Below, piece by piece: positions 34,524 to 42,750 of a stretch of DNA of 64,000 nt. The notes under the pieces are model-generated. The model ran no database searches and had not been told where the DNA came from. It worked only from the letters and a program-made list of their open reading frames with translations. Location of the stretch: assembly GCA_026129095.1 (NCBI GenBank), contig JAHCIT010000002.1, forward strand, positions 124,001 to 188,000, in the 5' to 3' direction. Each line of letters opens with the position of its first letter. Position 1 is the stretch's first letter. Made by a program: the position numbers and the translations under genes. Source of the stretch: Deltaproteobacteria bacterium. Lineage in GTDB: Bacteria; JAGRBM01; JAHCIT01.

Positions 34524-37139
34524 ATGAAGAGACGAATGAACCGGAACGGTTTCGCCGTTTGGATCCTGGCACTGGCGTTTAGTGGCGCCGGGGCTGCCTG
34601 TACCTGGGGATCCCGCGAATCTTCCACGCACGAAACGCCTTCCACGGCTTCCGAGGCGTTCGAGCAGATCCGGCACGCCGTTATCGCCGGCAAATATGGT
34701 CTTGCCGAGCAGCTTCTCGATGCCAACTCTTCCCGTTTTGACGATCCCACGACACGCGACCGGATCCATTTCATGCGTGGCTGGATTGCGCTTTCACAGC
34801 GGAACTACCCGGAAGCCCGGCGCTGGTTTGAACGTATCCGGGATACCAACACGACTCTTCAGCCGATCGCCCTGTATTTCCGGGCCCAGAGCCATTCTCT
34901 GGCCGAAGATCATGAGCATGCGGCCGAACTCTACGAACGGCTGATCGACAGCTTCCCCGGCAGCCGGCGGGCGATCGAGGCCAGATTCAATCTTGCCAAC
35001 GTCTATTTCCGCAAGGGCCGCTTCGAGGACGCCATCCAGCTCTATGAGATCATGCAGCGGAATCCCAACCTGCAGGGTGAGCTGTACCTGGCAAACCGCC
35101 CGCAGGTTCTGCTGAATCAGGCTGATTCACTCGCGGCCCTAGGCCGCGGACTCGAAGCCCTTTCCCGTTACGAGACGCTTTACTATGACTTCCCCCTGAC
35201 GCCCGAGGCTGACCAGTCATCCGGCCGGATCGTCAGTATCCGGAACGAGCTGGGCGAGCCGCCGTTTTCAGCAAATCCTTCCCGGACACTTGCTCGGGCC
35301 CGCCAGCTTGCCGACAACAACCGCTCCCGGCAGGCCGTCCAGGAACTGGAAGCCGTACTGCCTGCGCTCAGGGAGCGCGGCGAGCGAAGCTGGTTCGACG
35401 GACTGCTGGCACTTGGCCGTGCGCTGGAACGGGACCGGCGTTTTCCCGAAGCCCGGAATGCCTACCGGCAGGCCCTCGCCATACCGGGACAGAACACGGC
35501 GCCGGTACGCCTGCGTATGGCACACGCAACGGTGAGGACCAGTGAAATGCAGGGGATCGAAATGTTCCTCGGCATCGCACGGGATTTCACCGACCCTGCC
35601 GTGGCTGGCGAGGCCCTGTATCACGCAGCCCGTTTCCACCATGTCGCCCCGCGGATTGCGGAGGCGAAGTCCCTATACGAGCAGATCAACGCCCGGTTTC
35701 CCAAATCGGACTGGGCCCATGCAGCCCGGTTCCAGCTCGGGTGGCTGGACTATCTGGCCGGTGACTACCCCTCCGCGATCGCCTGGTTCGAAAAGACAAA
35801 CGAGGGCCGCACCAGCGGCGAAGAGTACGAACGCGCCTTTTACTGGCAGGCACGCGCACTCGAAAAGACCGGCCGCACGGACGAGGCGGACGCAATCTAT
35901 TCCCGCCTGTGGAACGGACAGAACTGGCACTACTATGGCGCGCTGGCCCGGGGACGACTGGACCGTCTCCCGGCAGACCGCATCTTCGCGCAGATGCTTC
36001 CCGAAGACGGACAGCCGCTGCCGCTTGCTCCGGCTCCGCTCCGTCAGGAGCCGGAACTGGCGCAGCTTGCGCTGGCATTCAGCGGCCTCCGGCGTGAATC
36101 GGTCCTGACGGCGATGGAACTGCTCGTCCTGGGACTTACCAGCGAAGCCGGAGACGAGCTGGACTTCGTCGCCCAGGGTAATCCTCCGGGCGAGCAGGTG
36201 AGCCGCCTCCTGCCGCTGCTCGAAGAAGCCGGGGACTACCGGCGCCTTCGCACCTGGGGATGGAACTCCCTCGGCAAGCCCTCGGTGCCCGAGATCGCCA
36301 ATGTCCGGAGCTGGCGCGCCCTCTACCCGCGGGCTTACCTGGAGCCAGTCAACGCGATGGCCCAGAAGAACGCCTTGGATGCGCGGTTCATACTGGCCAT
36401 CATCCGGGAGGAGTCGGCTTATGATCCGATGGCCGCTTCTCCTGCCAACGCCCACGGCCTGATGCAGCTCATTCCCGAGACAGCGAACCAGGTGGCGAAG
36501 TCCCTGAAACTGGGCAAGGTTGACCTGAACGGACTCAGGACTCCGGATCAGAACATCCTGCTCGGAAGCACCTATCTGCGCCAGCTCATCCGCGAATTCG
36601 ACGGGAATGTCGTATATGCCGTCGCCAGCTACAACGGAGGCCCGCACAATCTCCGGCGCTGGCATGAGCGGTTCGGCAACCTGGAAGCCGACGAATTCAC
36701 CGAGGAGATACCGTTCCGGGAAACCCGGAACTACGTGAAAAAGATCTTCAAGAGCTGGTCGAACTACCGGCTATTGTACGGTCCCGATGGCGAGCGGCTG
36801 TATGCCCTCGCCATTGAGCAGATGCTGTCGCCGGCACCACAGGCGCGTCCTGCTTCCGCCAATGTTTCTCTCCGCATGGCAACCAGCATCTTCACTCCGA
36901 ACCGGAGCGATGCCAGCCGGGAACTCGACCTACCTGTCAATGCTGGAGTTCCGGACTATTTGCAGCTGGCCAGCGAACCGGTATGGCAGCCATCCGGGCC
37001 GCCGGCTGCGGCAGCCGATCCGGCCAGAGAATACCCGGCCGTCATCGAGGATGAGCCCGGCCCTGCCGGCCTGGACCCTGTCCGGCTCTCCGACATTCCC
37101 GATGAACGGCCCTCATCTGTTCGCCCGGATTCGCCCTGA
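34524..37139 (+). CDS. TPR-containing soluble lytic transglycosylase (SLT)
   Basis: Periplasmic murein hydrolase that cleaves the MurNAc-GlcNAc bond with 1,6-anhydro ring formation. A signal peptide (1-25) ends at Cys in GAGAAC, so a lipid anchor is possible. A superhelical TPR-rich region covers about 40-500. The SLT catalytic domain lies at about 610-760, with REESAYDP (catalytic Glu at about 629-630), NAHGLMQLIP, NILLGSTYLRQL and VASYNGGP. The last 100 residues are a low-complexity Pro/Ala/Ser tail. This is the Slt70-like layout with extra length (871 versus about 620-750). A second ATG four codons in is an equally possible start. Confidence 0.92.
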   Translation: MKRRMNRNGFAVWILALAFSGAGAACTWGSRESSTHETPSTASEAFEQIRHAVIAGKYGLAEQLLDANSSRFDDPTTRDRIHFMRGWIALSQRNYPEARRWFERIRDTNTTLQPIALYFRAQSHSLAEDHEHAAELYERLIDSFPGSRRAIEARFNLANVYFRKGRFEDAIQLYEIMQRNPNLQGELYLANRPQVLLNQADSLAALGRGLEALSRYETLYYDFPLTPEADQSSGRIVSIRNELGEPPFSANPSRTLARARQLADNNRSRQAVQELEAVLPALRERGERSWFDGLLALGRALERDRRFPEARNAYRQALAIPGQNTAPVRLRMAHATVRTSEMQGIEMFLGIARDFTDPAVAGEALYHAARFHHVAPRIAEAKSLYEQINARFPKSDWAHAARFQLGWLDYLAGDYPSAIAWFEKTNEGRTSGEEYERAFYWQARALEKTGRTDEADAIYSRLWNGQNWHYYGALARGRLDRLPADRIFAQMLPEDGQPLPLAPAPLRQEPELAQLALAFSGLRRESVLTAMELLVLGLTSEAGDELDFVAQGNPPGEQVSRLLPLLEEAGDYRRLRTWGWNSLGKPSVPEIANVRSWRALYPRAYLEPVNAMAQKNALDARFILAIIREESAYDPMAASPANAHGLMQLIPETANQVAKSLKLGKVDLNGLRTPDQNILLGSTYLRQLIREFDGNVVYAVASYNGGPHNLRRWHERFGNLEADEFTEEIPFRETRNYVKKIFKSWSNYRLLYGPDGERLYALAIEQMLSPAPQARPASANVSLRMATSIFTPNRSDASRELDLPVNAGVPDYLQLASEPVWQPSGPPAAAADPAREYPAVIEDEPGPAGLDPVRLSDIPDERPSSVRPDSP

Positions 37140-37228
37140 CTGTCCCTTTCCCGTTCACACATAACCACCTATCCTTGGATGGCAGGAGCGGGAACTGTCC
37201 CGCAGGCTCGCCATGAGGGTTGATGGTC

Positions 37229-37633
37229 ATGATGAACTTACAGCAGCAGTTTGAAACCGCCGTGCCGCAGGAGCCGGATGCACTGACGGGCGATTATGCC
37301 GTTCATCTGGTCGCCCGCTTCCTGCCGCGGCCAATCCGCTTTCTCGGCCATACGAAGGTGTTCGAACGGACCCCTGACGGCATCCGGGGATACAACGCCT
37401 TTCTGGGGAAACTGATCAAGGCTGGCCATTTCCGTGTGGAAAAGGGAATGTCTGCCGACGGGACCGAAGTCACGAAGATCATCTATGACACGCGCAAGAA
37501 CCCGCCTATCATGCGCCCGCTGGTGGATGAAGTGCGCGAAACGAGGCCCGGCCAGTTTCTCGGGAGAGGGATGTACCGGCTCGGCAGCGCCGCCCGGAAC
37601 ATCTTCTGGTTCACAGTGACCAGGGAAAACTAG
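37229..37633 (+). CDS. Conserved-looking soluble protein, unknown function
   Basis: A 134-residue protein without signal or membrane segments. It has a mixed alpha/beta pattern: HFRVEKGMSADGTEVTKIIYD suggests paired strands, and the end GMYRLGSAARNIFWFTVTRE looks like a conserved core strand. I could not assign a family. Several in-frame starts cluster here; I took the ATG nine bases after GAGGG. It follows the lytic transglycosylase by about 90 bp on the same strand and is convergent with the CheX-like gene (10-bp gap). Confidence 0.6.
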   Translation: MMNLQQQFETAVPQEPDALTGDYAVHLVARFLPRPIRFLGHTKVFERTPDGIRGYNAFLGKLIKAGHFRVEKGMSADGTEVTKIIYDTRKNPPIMRPLVDEVRETRPGQFLGRGMYRLGSAARNIFWFTVTREN

Positions 37634-37643
37634 GGCCCCGCAG

Positions 37644-38495
37644 CTAAAGCACCAGTGCGAGCAGGACCTGGTGGCCGTCCGGCGTCGCCAGGTTGTATTT
37701 GAGGGCGCGTCCCGTGCCCAGCGAAATCGGTCCGGATATCACATCTGGCGGCAGTATTTCGGAGCGCACGCCCATCTGGGCGAGGCGGGCCACCACGTTG
37801 CCTGTGACAATGTTGCAGAACTCCTGGACCGAATCCTGAAGCGCCACCGGATCATTCGGGTCGAACATGCTGCCGAGCAGCTTGAGGCCGATCGTGGCAG
37901 TTACGGCTTCAGGAAGGCCGAGTATGTATGACGTCCTGATCCCGCCCTCGAACCGGATCAGGGACGCCTTTCCGGGCGGCATGACCGAACCGGTGATCCA
38001 CTCGTTCCCCATCACCTTGGTTTCGACGCCGCCCATGCGGAGCAGCATCTTCTGCGTCATGTCCACAAATACCCGCACGGTATCGGTAACCTGGAGTTCG
38101 CTCGGGACCGGGATGCCGCCCGCCGTGTCGTAGACCTTCTGGTCTTCCTTGAACGCCGCGAGCGCCTTGTCCACGACGTCACGCGCCGCAAAGCCCTTCA
38201 GAACGACTGCATCGCCGAGATAGATATGGTCATTCTGCTGCATCAGCAGAAGCTCATCCACCTGCTTCGCCGTCAGGAGGTTCAGATCAACGGCGGCCTG
38301 GCCGAACTTGAGATCCTTCTGCTGCTGCAGCCGGTTGATCTGGGCCGACTGCTCCCTGGTGAGGTAGCCCTTCTTCACGGCGTAGTCGCCGAGCTTCAGG
38401 TTCTGCGCCTGCTGATACTCCACCGCCTCGACAAGCTGCGGAGCGCTGATGATCTTCTGCTCCAGCAGGAACTGTCCGAAAAACTTCACTCCCAC
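37644..38495 (-). CDS. CheX-like phosphatase domain fused to MshEN-like repeats
   Basis: A 283-residue cytoplasmic protein in two parts. Residues 5-120 hold four repeats of about 29 residues, each of the form (L/F)G-x(6)-(K/N)-x-(L/I/F)-x(5)-Q/V, starting at FG6, LG35, FG64 and LG93. This resembles the MshE N-terminal (c-di-GMP-binding) motif, although the usual Arg before LG is absent. Residues 130-283 form a CheX/CheC-like domain with the phosphatase signature EFCNIVTGN (Glu225, Asn228). Known CheX proteins remove phosphate from CheY-P, and a CheY gene lies 37 bp upstream. The GTG start has AAGGGTGGAA ahead. A link between c-di-GMP and CheY dephosphorylation is inference. Confidence 0.8.
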   Translation of the reverse strand: MGVKFFGQFLLEQKIISAPQLVEAVEYQQAQNLKLGDYAVKKGYLTREQSAQINRLQQQKDLKFGQAAVDLNLLTAKQVDELLLMQQNDHIYLGDAVVLKGFAARDVVDKALAAFKEDQKVYDTAGGIPVPSELQVTDTVRVFVDMTQKMLLRMGGVETKVMGNEWITGSVMPPGKASLIRFEGGIRTSYILGLPEAVTATIGLKLLGSMFDPNDPVALQDSVQEFCNIVTGNVVARLAQMGVRSEILPPDVISGPISLGTGRALKYNLATPDGHQVLLALVL

Positions 38496-38532
38496 GGCGA
38501 TTCCACCCTTTCCGGTATCCGGTAAAAAAACC

Positions 38533-38895
38533 TTACAGCGACGTCAGCGTCTGCTTTATCTTCTCGGGCTCGAACGGCTTGGCAATCACGTCCTTGGCGC
38601 CCACCTTGAGCGCTTCGACCACCTTGTCGCCCACGCCGCCCAGTGACGAGATCATCACGACCTTGGCGTTCTGGTCCAGTTGCAGGATGGCCCGGGTCGC
38701 CTGGAGTCCGTCCATCAGCGGCATGACGATATCCATGCACACGATGTCCGGGGTCAGGGACTTGTACATCTTCACCGCCTCGGCGCCGTTTTTGGCATGC
38801 CCGACTATTTCAAAGCCGTTCAGGCCGACAATGATGCTTTCAAGCTGTTTCGCGGTGGTGACGGAATCGTCCACCAGCAGAACCCGTTTTGCCAT
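38533..38895 (-). CDS. CheY-like single-domain response regulator
   Basis: A 120-residue receiver domain with no output domain. Conserved residues are visible: DDS near 9-11, phospho-acceptor Asp in VCMDIVMPLMDG (about 53), Ser in MISSLGG (about 82-83) and Lys in GAKDVIAKPF (about 104). It begins MAKRVLLVDDS, with GGTGGAAAGA upstream; eight further codons are open but unsupported. The CheX-like gene follows on the same strand, so the pair probably forms a phosphorylation/dephosphorylation module. The kinase is not in the window. Confidence 0.94.
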   Translation of the reverse strand: MAKRVLLVDDSVTTAKQLESIIVGLNGFEIVGHAKNGAEAVKMYKSLTPDIVCMDIVMPLMDGLQATRAILQLDQNAKVVMISSLGGVGDKVVEALKVGAKDVIAKPFEPEKIKQTLTSL

Positions 38896-39064
38896 GGGGT
38901 CTTTCCACCTTCTCCACAAGCAGTTGTGGCCGGCTGAGTTATTCCGGTCCGTTTTGCTTTACGGGGCGGATGGTAGAACGCAGGACGGCGCGGGCGCAAT
39001 TGCCCGCGCTGAAAAACCTGCCGCAGTGCGTGAAAACGGCCAGAACAAGGGGAAATGCCGGTTC

Positions 39065-39538
39065 CTACTCCACGGCACCGGCCATCAGTTCCAGAATATC
39101 CTTCCCCTGAACCGTGATGGTGACATTGATAGTACCATCGGGCGTTTCGCTTAGAACACGCGCCTCGTTGATGCGAAGGTCGCCGGGAACCAGCCGGGCA
39201 GCAGCAGCGGGCCTGAGGCCGCACTCGGCCGCCGTCTTTTTCAGGAGCCTGTCCGCAGCATTGATCCGGGCCGCCCGCTCCCCAGCCAGCCGGGCCGTGG
39301 TCCCTGAACTGCCCTCGGGCGGCTTCCCCTTGCCAGCCATGTCGTAATACCGGCGGGGGTCGATGCCGGGACAGCTGAACTGGGAAAGGGTTTCCGCCCT
39401 CTGAAATCCTCCGGGGCCGGTGTCGGCTGCCTGCCGATCAGTTCCACGCTGCCGCTCCTCGTAACTCCGCCGCCGGTTGCAGGCCGGAACAACCAAAACG
39501 ACTGCCATCAGAACCGTCAGCACCATCGTGGATTTCAT
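39065..39538 (-). CDS. Putative lipoprotein, unknown function
   Basis: A 157-residue protein with a lipoprotein signal: basic start, hydrophobic run (VLTVLMAVVLVV) and a cysteine in VVPAC at about residue 20. The mature part is hydrophilic with an Arg-rich stretch just after the cysteine (NRRRSYEERQRG) and a small C-terminal domain (VLSETPDGTINVTITVQGKDI, in part). No family is recognised. It follows hisA by about 36 bp and may be the tail of the his operon, or it may start the group with CheY and CheX (169-bp gap). Confidence 0.65.
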   Translation of the reverse strand: MKSTMVLTVLMAVVLVVPACNRRRSYEERQRGTDRQAADTGPGGFQRAETLSQFSCPGIDPRRYYDMAGKGKPPEGSSGTTARLAGERAARINAADRLLKKTAAECGLRPAAAARLVPGDLRINEARVLSETPDGTINVTITVQGKDILELMAGAVE

Positions 39539-39574
39539 CTGGGAAATTTCTCCTTCAGCCGAACCTGGGGTTCA

Positions 39575-40288
39575 TCAACCGGCCACGTCGATAGCATCCT
39601 CAAGGGTAAACTTCGACTCATAGAGAGCCCGGCCGACAATCACTCCCTCGACCCCGGCAATCTCCGACAGTGCCCGGATATCGTCCAGCCGGGCAACTCC
39701 GCCCGACGCGATCACCCGTCCGGTATCTGCCGCCAGCCGGGAGGTTTGCTCGAGGTTCGGTCCCTCCAGCATGCCATCGCGGGAAATGTCCGTATAGATC
39801 ACATGCGTCGCCCCGGCTTCCAGTGCCTTCCGGGCCAGATCCAGGGCGGAAACTCCCGTCAATTCGGTCCAGCCCTGCACGGCCGCCATTCCGTCCCGGG
39901 CGTCAATGCCGGCGGCCACCTTGCCGGGGAAGTTCCGGATGATTTCGAACGCCTTGTCCGGTTCACGCACCAGCAGCGAACCCAGCACGATGCGGCTGAC
40001 TCCAGCATCGATGTAGCCCGCCGCCAATTCCGGCGTACGGATACCACCGCCCAGTTGCACCGGCACATGACAGTCCTGCACAAGCCGCGCAACGAGATCC
40101 CGGTTGACCGGAAGCCCGTCGCGGGCGCCGTCCAGATCAACGACGTGAATCCACTCGGCTCCCCGGCGGACCCACTCCCTCGCCTGCGCGACCGGATCCG
40201 GGTTGTAAACCGTTTCCCGTGCGTAATCGCCCTGAGAAAGGCGGACGCACTGTCCTCCGCGAATGTCGATGGCTGGATAGACAATCAT
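39575..40288 (-). CDS. hisA: Phosphoribosylformimino-5-aminoimidazole carboxamide ribotide isomerase
   Basis: TIM-barrel isomerase opening the ribose ring of ProFAR in histidine synthesis. Length 237 is typical. Catalytic Asp is in YPAIDIRGGQCVRL (about residue 8) and the second Asp is in IYTDISRDGML (about 129). The phosphate-binding loops are QLGGGIRT (about 78-85) and VIASGGVA (about 170-177). It is the last his gene of the operon here. hisF and hisI, which often follow, are not in the window. Confidence 0.96.
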   Translation of the reverse strand: MIVYPAIDIRGGQCVRLSQGDYARETVYNPDPVAQAREWVRRGAEWIHVVDLDGARDGLPVNRDLVARLVQDCHVPVQLGGGIRTPELAAGYIDAGVSRIVLGSLLVREPDKAFEIIRNFPGKVAAGIDARDGMAAVQGWTELTGVSALDLARKALEAGATHVIYTDISRDGMLEGPNLEQTSRLAADTGRVIASGGVARLDDIRALSEIAGVEGVIVGRALYESKFTLEDAIDVAG

Positions 40289-40325
40289 GGCCGGGCGCAG
40301 CGTATCCTATCGGTTTCCGGTCCGC

Positions 40326-40952
40326 TCACAGGGCAAGGAAATTTTCCAGCAGCCGGATACCGGCCGACTGGCTTTTTTCCGGGTGAAACTGGGTGGCGTG
40401 AACATTGTCCTTTGAAACGGCAGAAATGAAATTCGTCCCGTAGTCGGTCGTCGCCGCTACCCAGTTCCGGTTATCCGGCGTCAGCTGCGCGAAGTACGAG
40501 TGAACGAAATAGAAATACTCTTCCTGCGGAATCCGGCTGAATAGTCCGGCTTCACGCTCCTTGCGGATCGAGTTCCACCCCATGTGCGGCACCTTGAGCT
40601 GCGTGAAGCCGGGATCGGGAAACCGGATCACCCGGCCCGGAATGATTCCCAGCCCTTCCTTGCCGCCATGCTCCTCGCTGTGTTCGAACAGGATCTGGAG
40701 GCCAAGGCACAGGCCGAGATACGGCGTGCCACCCTCGATTTTTTCCCGGACTGCTTCCAAGAGGCCGCGGGAGGCGAGCGTCGTCATGCAGTCGGCGAAA
40801 GCCCCCTGCCCCGGAAGCACGACCCGGTCGGCGGCCAGCACCTCGGCCCGGTCCTTCACGACCCTGACCTCGCCTCCGGCCACTTCCAGAGCCTTGGCGA
40901 CACTGCCGAGATTTCCCCGGCCGTAGTCAATTACCGAAACCTTCTTAGCCAT
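40326..40952 (-). CDS. hisH: Imidazole glycerol phosphate synthase, glutaminase subunit
   Basis: Class I glutamine amidotransferase that supplies ammonia to HisF. The nucleophile Cys lies in GLCLGLQILFEHSEE (about residue 81) and the His-Glu pair in THATQFHPEKS, seen as HATQFHPEKSQS (about 188-192). VLPGQGAF near 47-54 is the oxyanion region. Length 208 is normal. A GAGGA lies 13 bases upstream of the ATG. Its partner HisF is not encoded in this window. Confidence 0.96.
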   Translation of the reverse strand: MAKKVSVIDYGRGNLGSVAKALEVAGGEVRVVKDRAEVLAADRVVLPGQGAFADCMTTLASRGLLEAVREKIEGGTPYLGLCLGLQILFEHSEEHGGKEGLGIIPGRVIRFPDPGFTQLKVPHMGWNSIRKEREAGLFSRIPQEEYFYFVHSYFAQLTPDNRNWVAATTDYGTNFISAVSKDNVHATQFHPEKSQSAGIRLLENFLAL

Positions 40953-40992
40953 TTGGGGGATCCGGACTCCTCTGGCGGCGGCCAGATCAATT

Positions 40993-41640
40993 TCAAAGAA
41001 CGCCCTTCGTGGAGGCGGGCTTGCCGCCGGACGCAGCCGGGCTCACCGCCACACGGAGTGCGCGGGCGAATGACTTGAACAGCGCCTCGACAATGTGATG
41101 GCGGTTCTCGCCATAGCGGACCGTCAGGTGCAGCGTCACCAGTGCGTGATTGGCGAACGACTGGAAGAAATGCGATACCATCTCCACGTCGAAATTCCCG
41201 ATCTTTCCCGACGGAACATCTCCGTTGAAAACCACATGCGGACGGCCCGACAGGTCAATGACCGTCTCGCAGCAGGCCTCATCCAGCGGCGCGGCGAAAA
41301 AACCGAACCGCTGGATCCCCGCCTTGTCACCGGCCGCCTCCCTGAACGCCTGTCCGAGACAGATGGCCACATCCTCGACGGTGTGGTGGGCGTCCACCTC
41401 CACGTCGCCGGACGCCCGGACTTCCAGGTCCATTGCGCCGTGAACGGCAAGCTGCGCCAGCATGTGGGACAGGAACGGCACCGGCGTATCGATCTCGTAG
41501 CGGCCCGTCCCGTCGAGATTGAGGCGTAGCAGTATGTCGGTTTCGCGGGTTGTCCGCTTCACCATTCCCGTGCGCCCGGCGGGCTTCGTCCGTACGGATG
41601 CCCTGCCGGCGGTTTTCCTGGTTTTTTTCGCTTTACCCAT
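40993..41640 (-). CDS. hisB: Imidazoleglycerol-phosphate dehydratase
   Basis: Mn-dependent dehydratase of histidine synthesis, single-function type without the fused phosphatase. The metal-binding motifs HHTVEDVAI (about 85-93) and HHIVEALFKSFARAL (about 184-198) and FDVEMVSHFFQSFA are present. Residues 1-25 form a Lys/Arg-rich extension (MGKAKKTRKTAGRASVRTK) that most homologues lack; an internal ATG at residue 26 would remove it. Total length is 215. It lies between hisC and hisH on the same strand. Confidence 0.95.
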   Translation of the reverse strand: MGKAKKTRKTAGRASVRTKPAGRTGMVKRTTRETDILLRLNLDGTGRYEIDTPVPFLSHMLAQLAVHGAMDLEVRASGDVEVDAHHTVEDVAICLGQAFREAAGDKAGIQRFGFFAAPLDEACCETVIDLSGRPHVVFNGDVPSGKIGNFDVEMVSHFFQSFANHALVTLHLTVRYGENRHHIVEALFKSFARALRVAVSPAASGGKPASTKGVL

Positions 41641-41661
41641 GTTCGTACATCCAGTGCGGTG

Positions 41662-42750
41662 TCAGTCCACCAGCGTTTCGAGCGCCTTTACCAGCTCCCG
41701 GTTTTCCGCCGGTGTACCAACGGTGATTCTCAGGCAGCCATCCAGCCGTCCGGGGCGGCTCAGGTTCCGGACCAGAATACCTTTCCGCCGCAGCGTATCC
41801 CACAGCCAGATCGCATCACCGCCCCGCACCCGGACGAGCAGGAAGTTCGCCTCGCTCGGGTACGCCTTCAGCGTCTCGAACCGGCGGAGCCGGTCAAACA
41901 GCCAGTCCCGCTGTCCGATCACCCGGTTCACGTTCCTGTCCATTTCGGCCGCATTACGGAGCGCCACCTCGGCCACCTTCAGGTTCAATCCCCCGATATT
42001 ATAAGGGAGCCGGACCCGCTCCAGCCGGCTAGCAACAGCCTCGCTGCAGAGCGCCATCCCGAAACGGGCGGTCGCAAACCCGACCTTCGAGAGCGTCTTC
42101 ATCACGACCAGATTCGGATATCGCGGGAGCCGGTCCACCCAGCTTGAATCGGCAAAATCCCCGTAGGCCTCGTCCACAACCACGATTGCGCCAGAGTCCT
42201 CCAGCAGCCATTTCACCACATCCGGGTCGAAGCAGTTGCCGGTCGGATTGTTCGGCATGGCCAGGAACACGAGGTTCACGGGTGTCCTGACCACGGCACG
42301 GCCCACGTCCTTCAGGTCAAGATCAAATTCGTCGTCCGTCTCGACAGACACCACCTCGTAACCGCGGCTCTTGCCGATGATCCCGAACATGGAGAATGCC
42401 GGATTGGGCACCAGCAGCCTCGGCCGGGAGCGGGCAGGACCGGCAAAAACATCCAGCAGCATCCCGATCAGTTCGTCGGAGCCGTTCCCGAGCACCACCT
42501 GCGTGTCCCTGGGCGCCCGGTACCGCTTCAGGATCAGCTTCTTCAGCGCCGCAGGATCGGATTCGGGATACCGGTTCGGCTGGATTTTCCTGAATTCCGC
42601 CGCCAGCTGGGCGCGGAACGCGAGCGAGGGCGCATAGGGCAGTTCGTTCGCGTCGAGACGGATTTTCGCCTGGACAGCCTGAACGTGATAGCCCTTCATC
42701 TCCTCCACTTCCGGGCGGACGAGATCACGAAACCGAGGCGGGAGCTTCAC
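41662..42750 (-). CDS. hisC: Histidinol-phosphate aminotransferase
   Basis: PLP-dependent fold-type I aminotransferase converting imidazole-acetol phosphate to histidinol phosphate. The PLP-binding lysine is in MKTLSKVGFATARFG (about residue 219). Other landmarks are NGSDELIGML (cofactor-phosphate region, about 88-97), NPNNPTGN as MPNNPTGN, and VVDEAYGDFA. Length 362 is normal. The start codon is GTG and overlaps the hisD stop as GTGA, so it is translationally coupled. Confidence 0.95.
   Translation of the reverse strand: MKLPPRFRDLVRPEVEEMKGYHVQAVQAKIRLDANELPYAPSLAFRAQLAAEFRKIQPNRYPESDPAALKKLILKRYRAPRDTQVVLGNGSDELIGMLLDVFAGPARSRPRLLVPNPAFSMFGIIGKSRGYEVVSVETDDEFDLDLKDVGRAVVRTPVNLVFLAMPNNPTGNCFDPDVVKWLLEDSGAIVVVDEAYGDFADSSWVDRLPRYPNLVVMKTLSKVGFATARFGMALCSEAVASRLERVRLPYNIGGLNLKVAEVALRNAAEMDRNVNRVIGQRDWLFDRLRRFETLKAYPSEANFLLVRVRGGDAIWLWDTLRRKGILVRNLSRPGRLDGCLRITVGTPAENRELVKALETLVD

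Noticed and set aside
38988-39009. Perfect hairpin GCGCGGGC-N6-GCCCGCGC as a terminator
   Set aside because: No T-tract follows on either strand; it is probably a chance or minor structural element.
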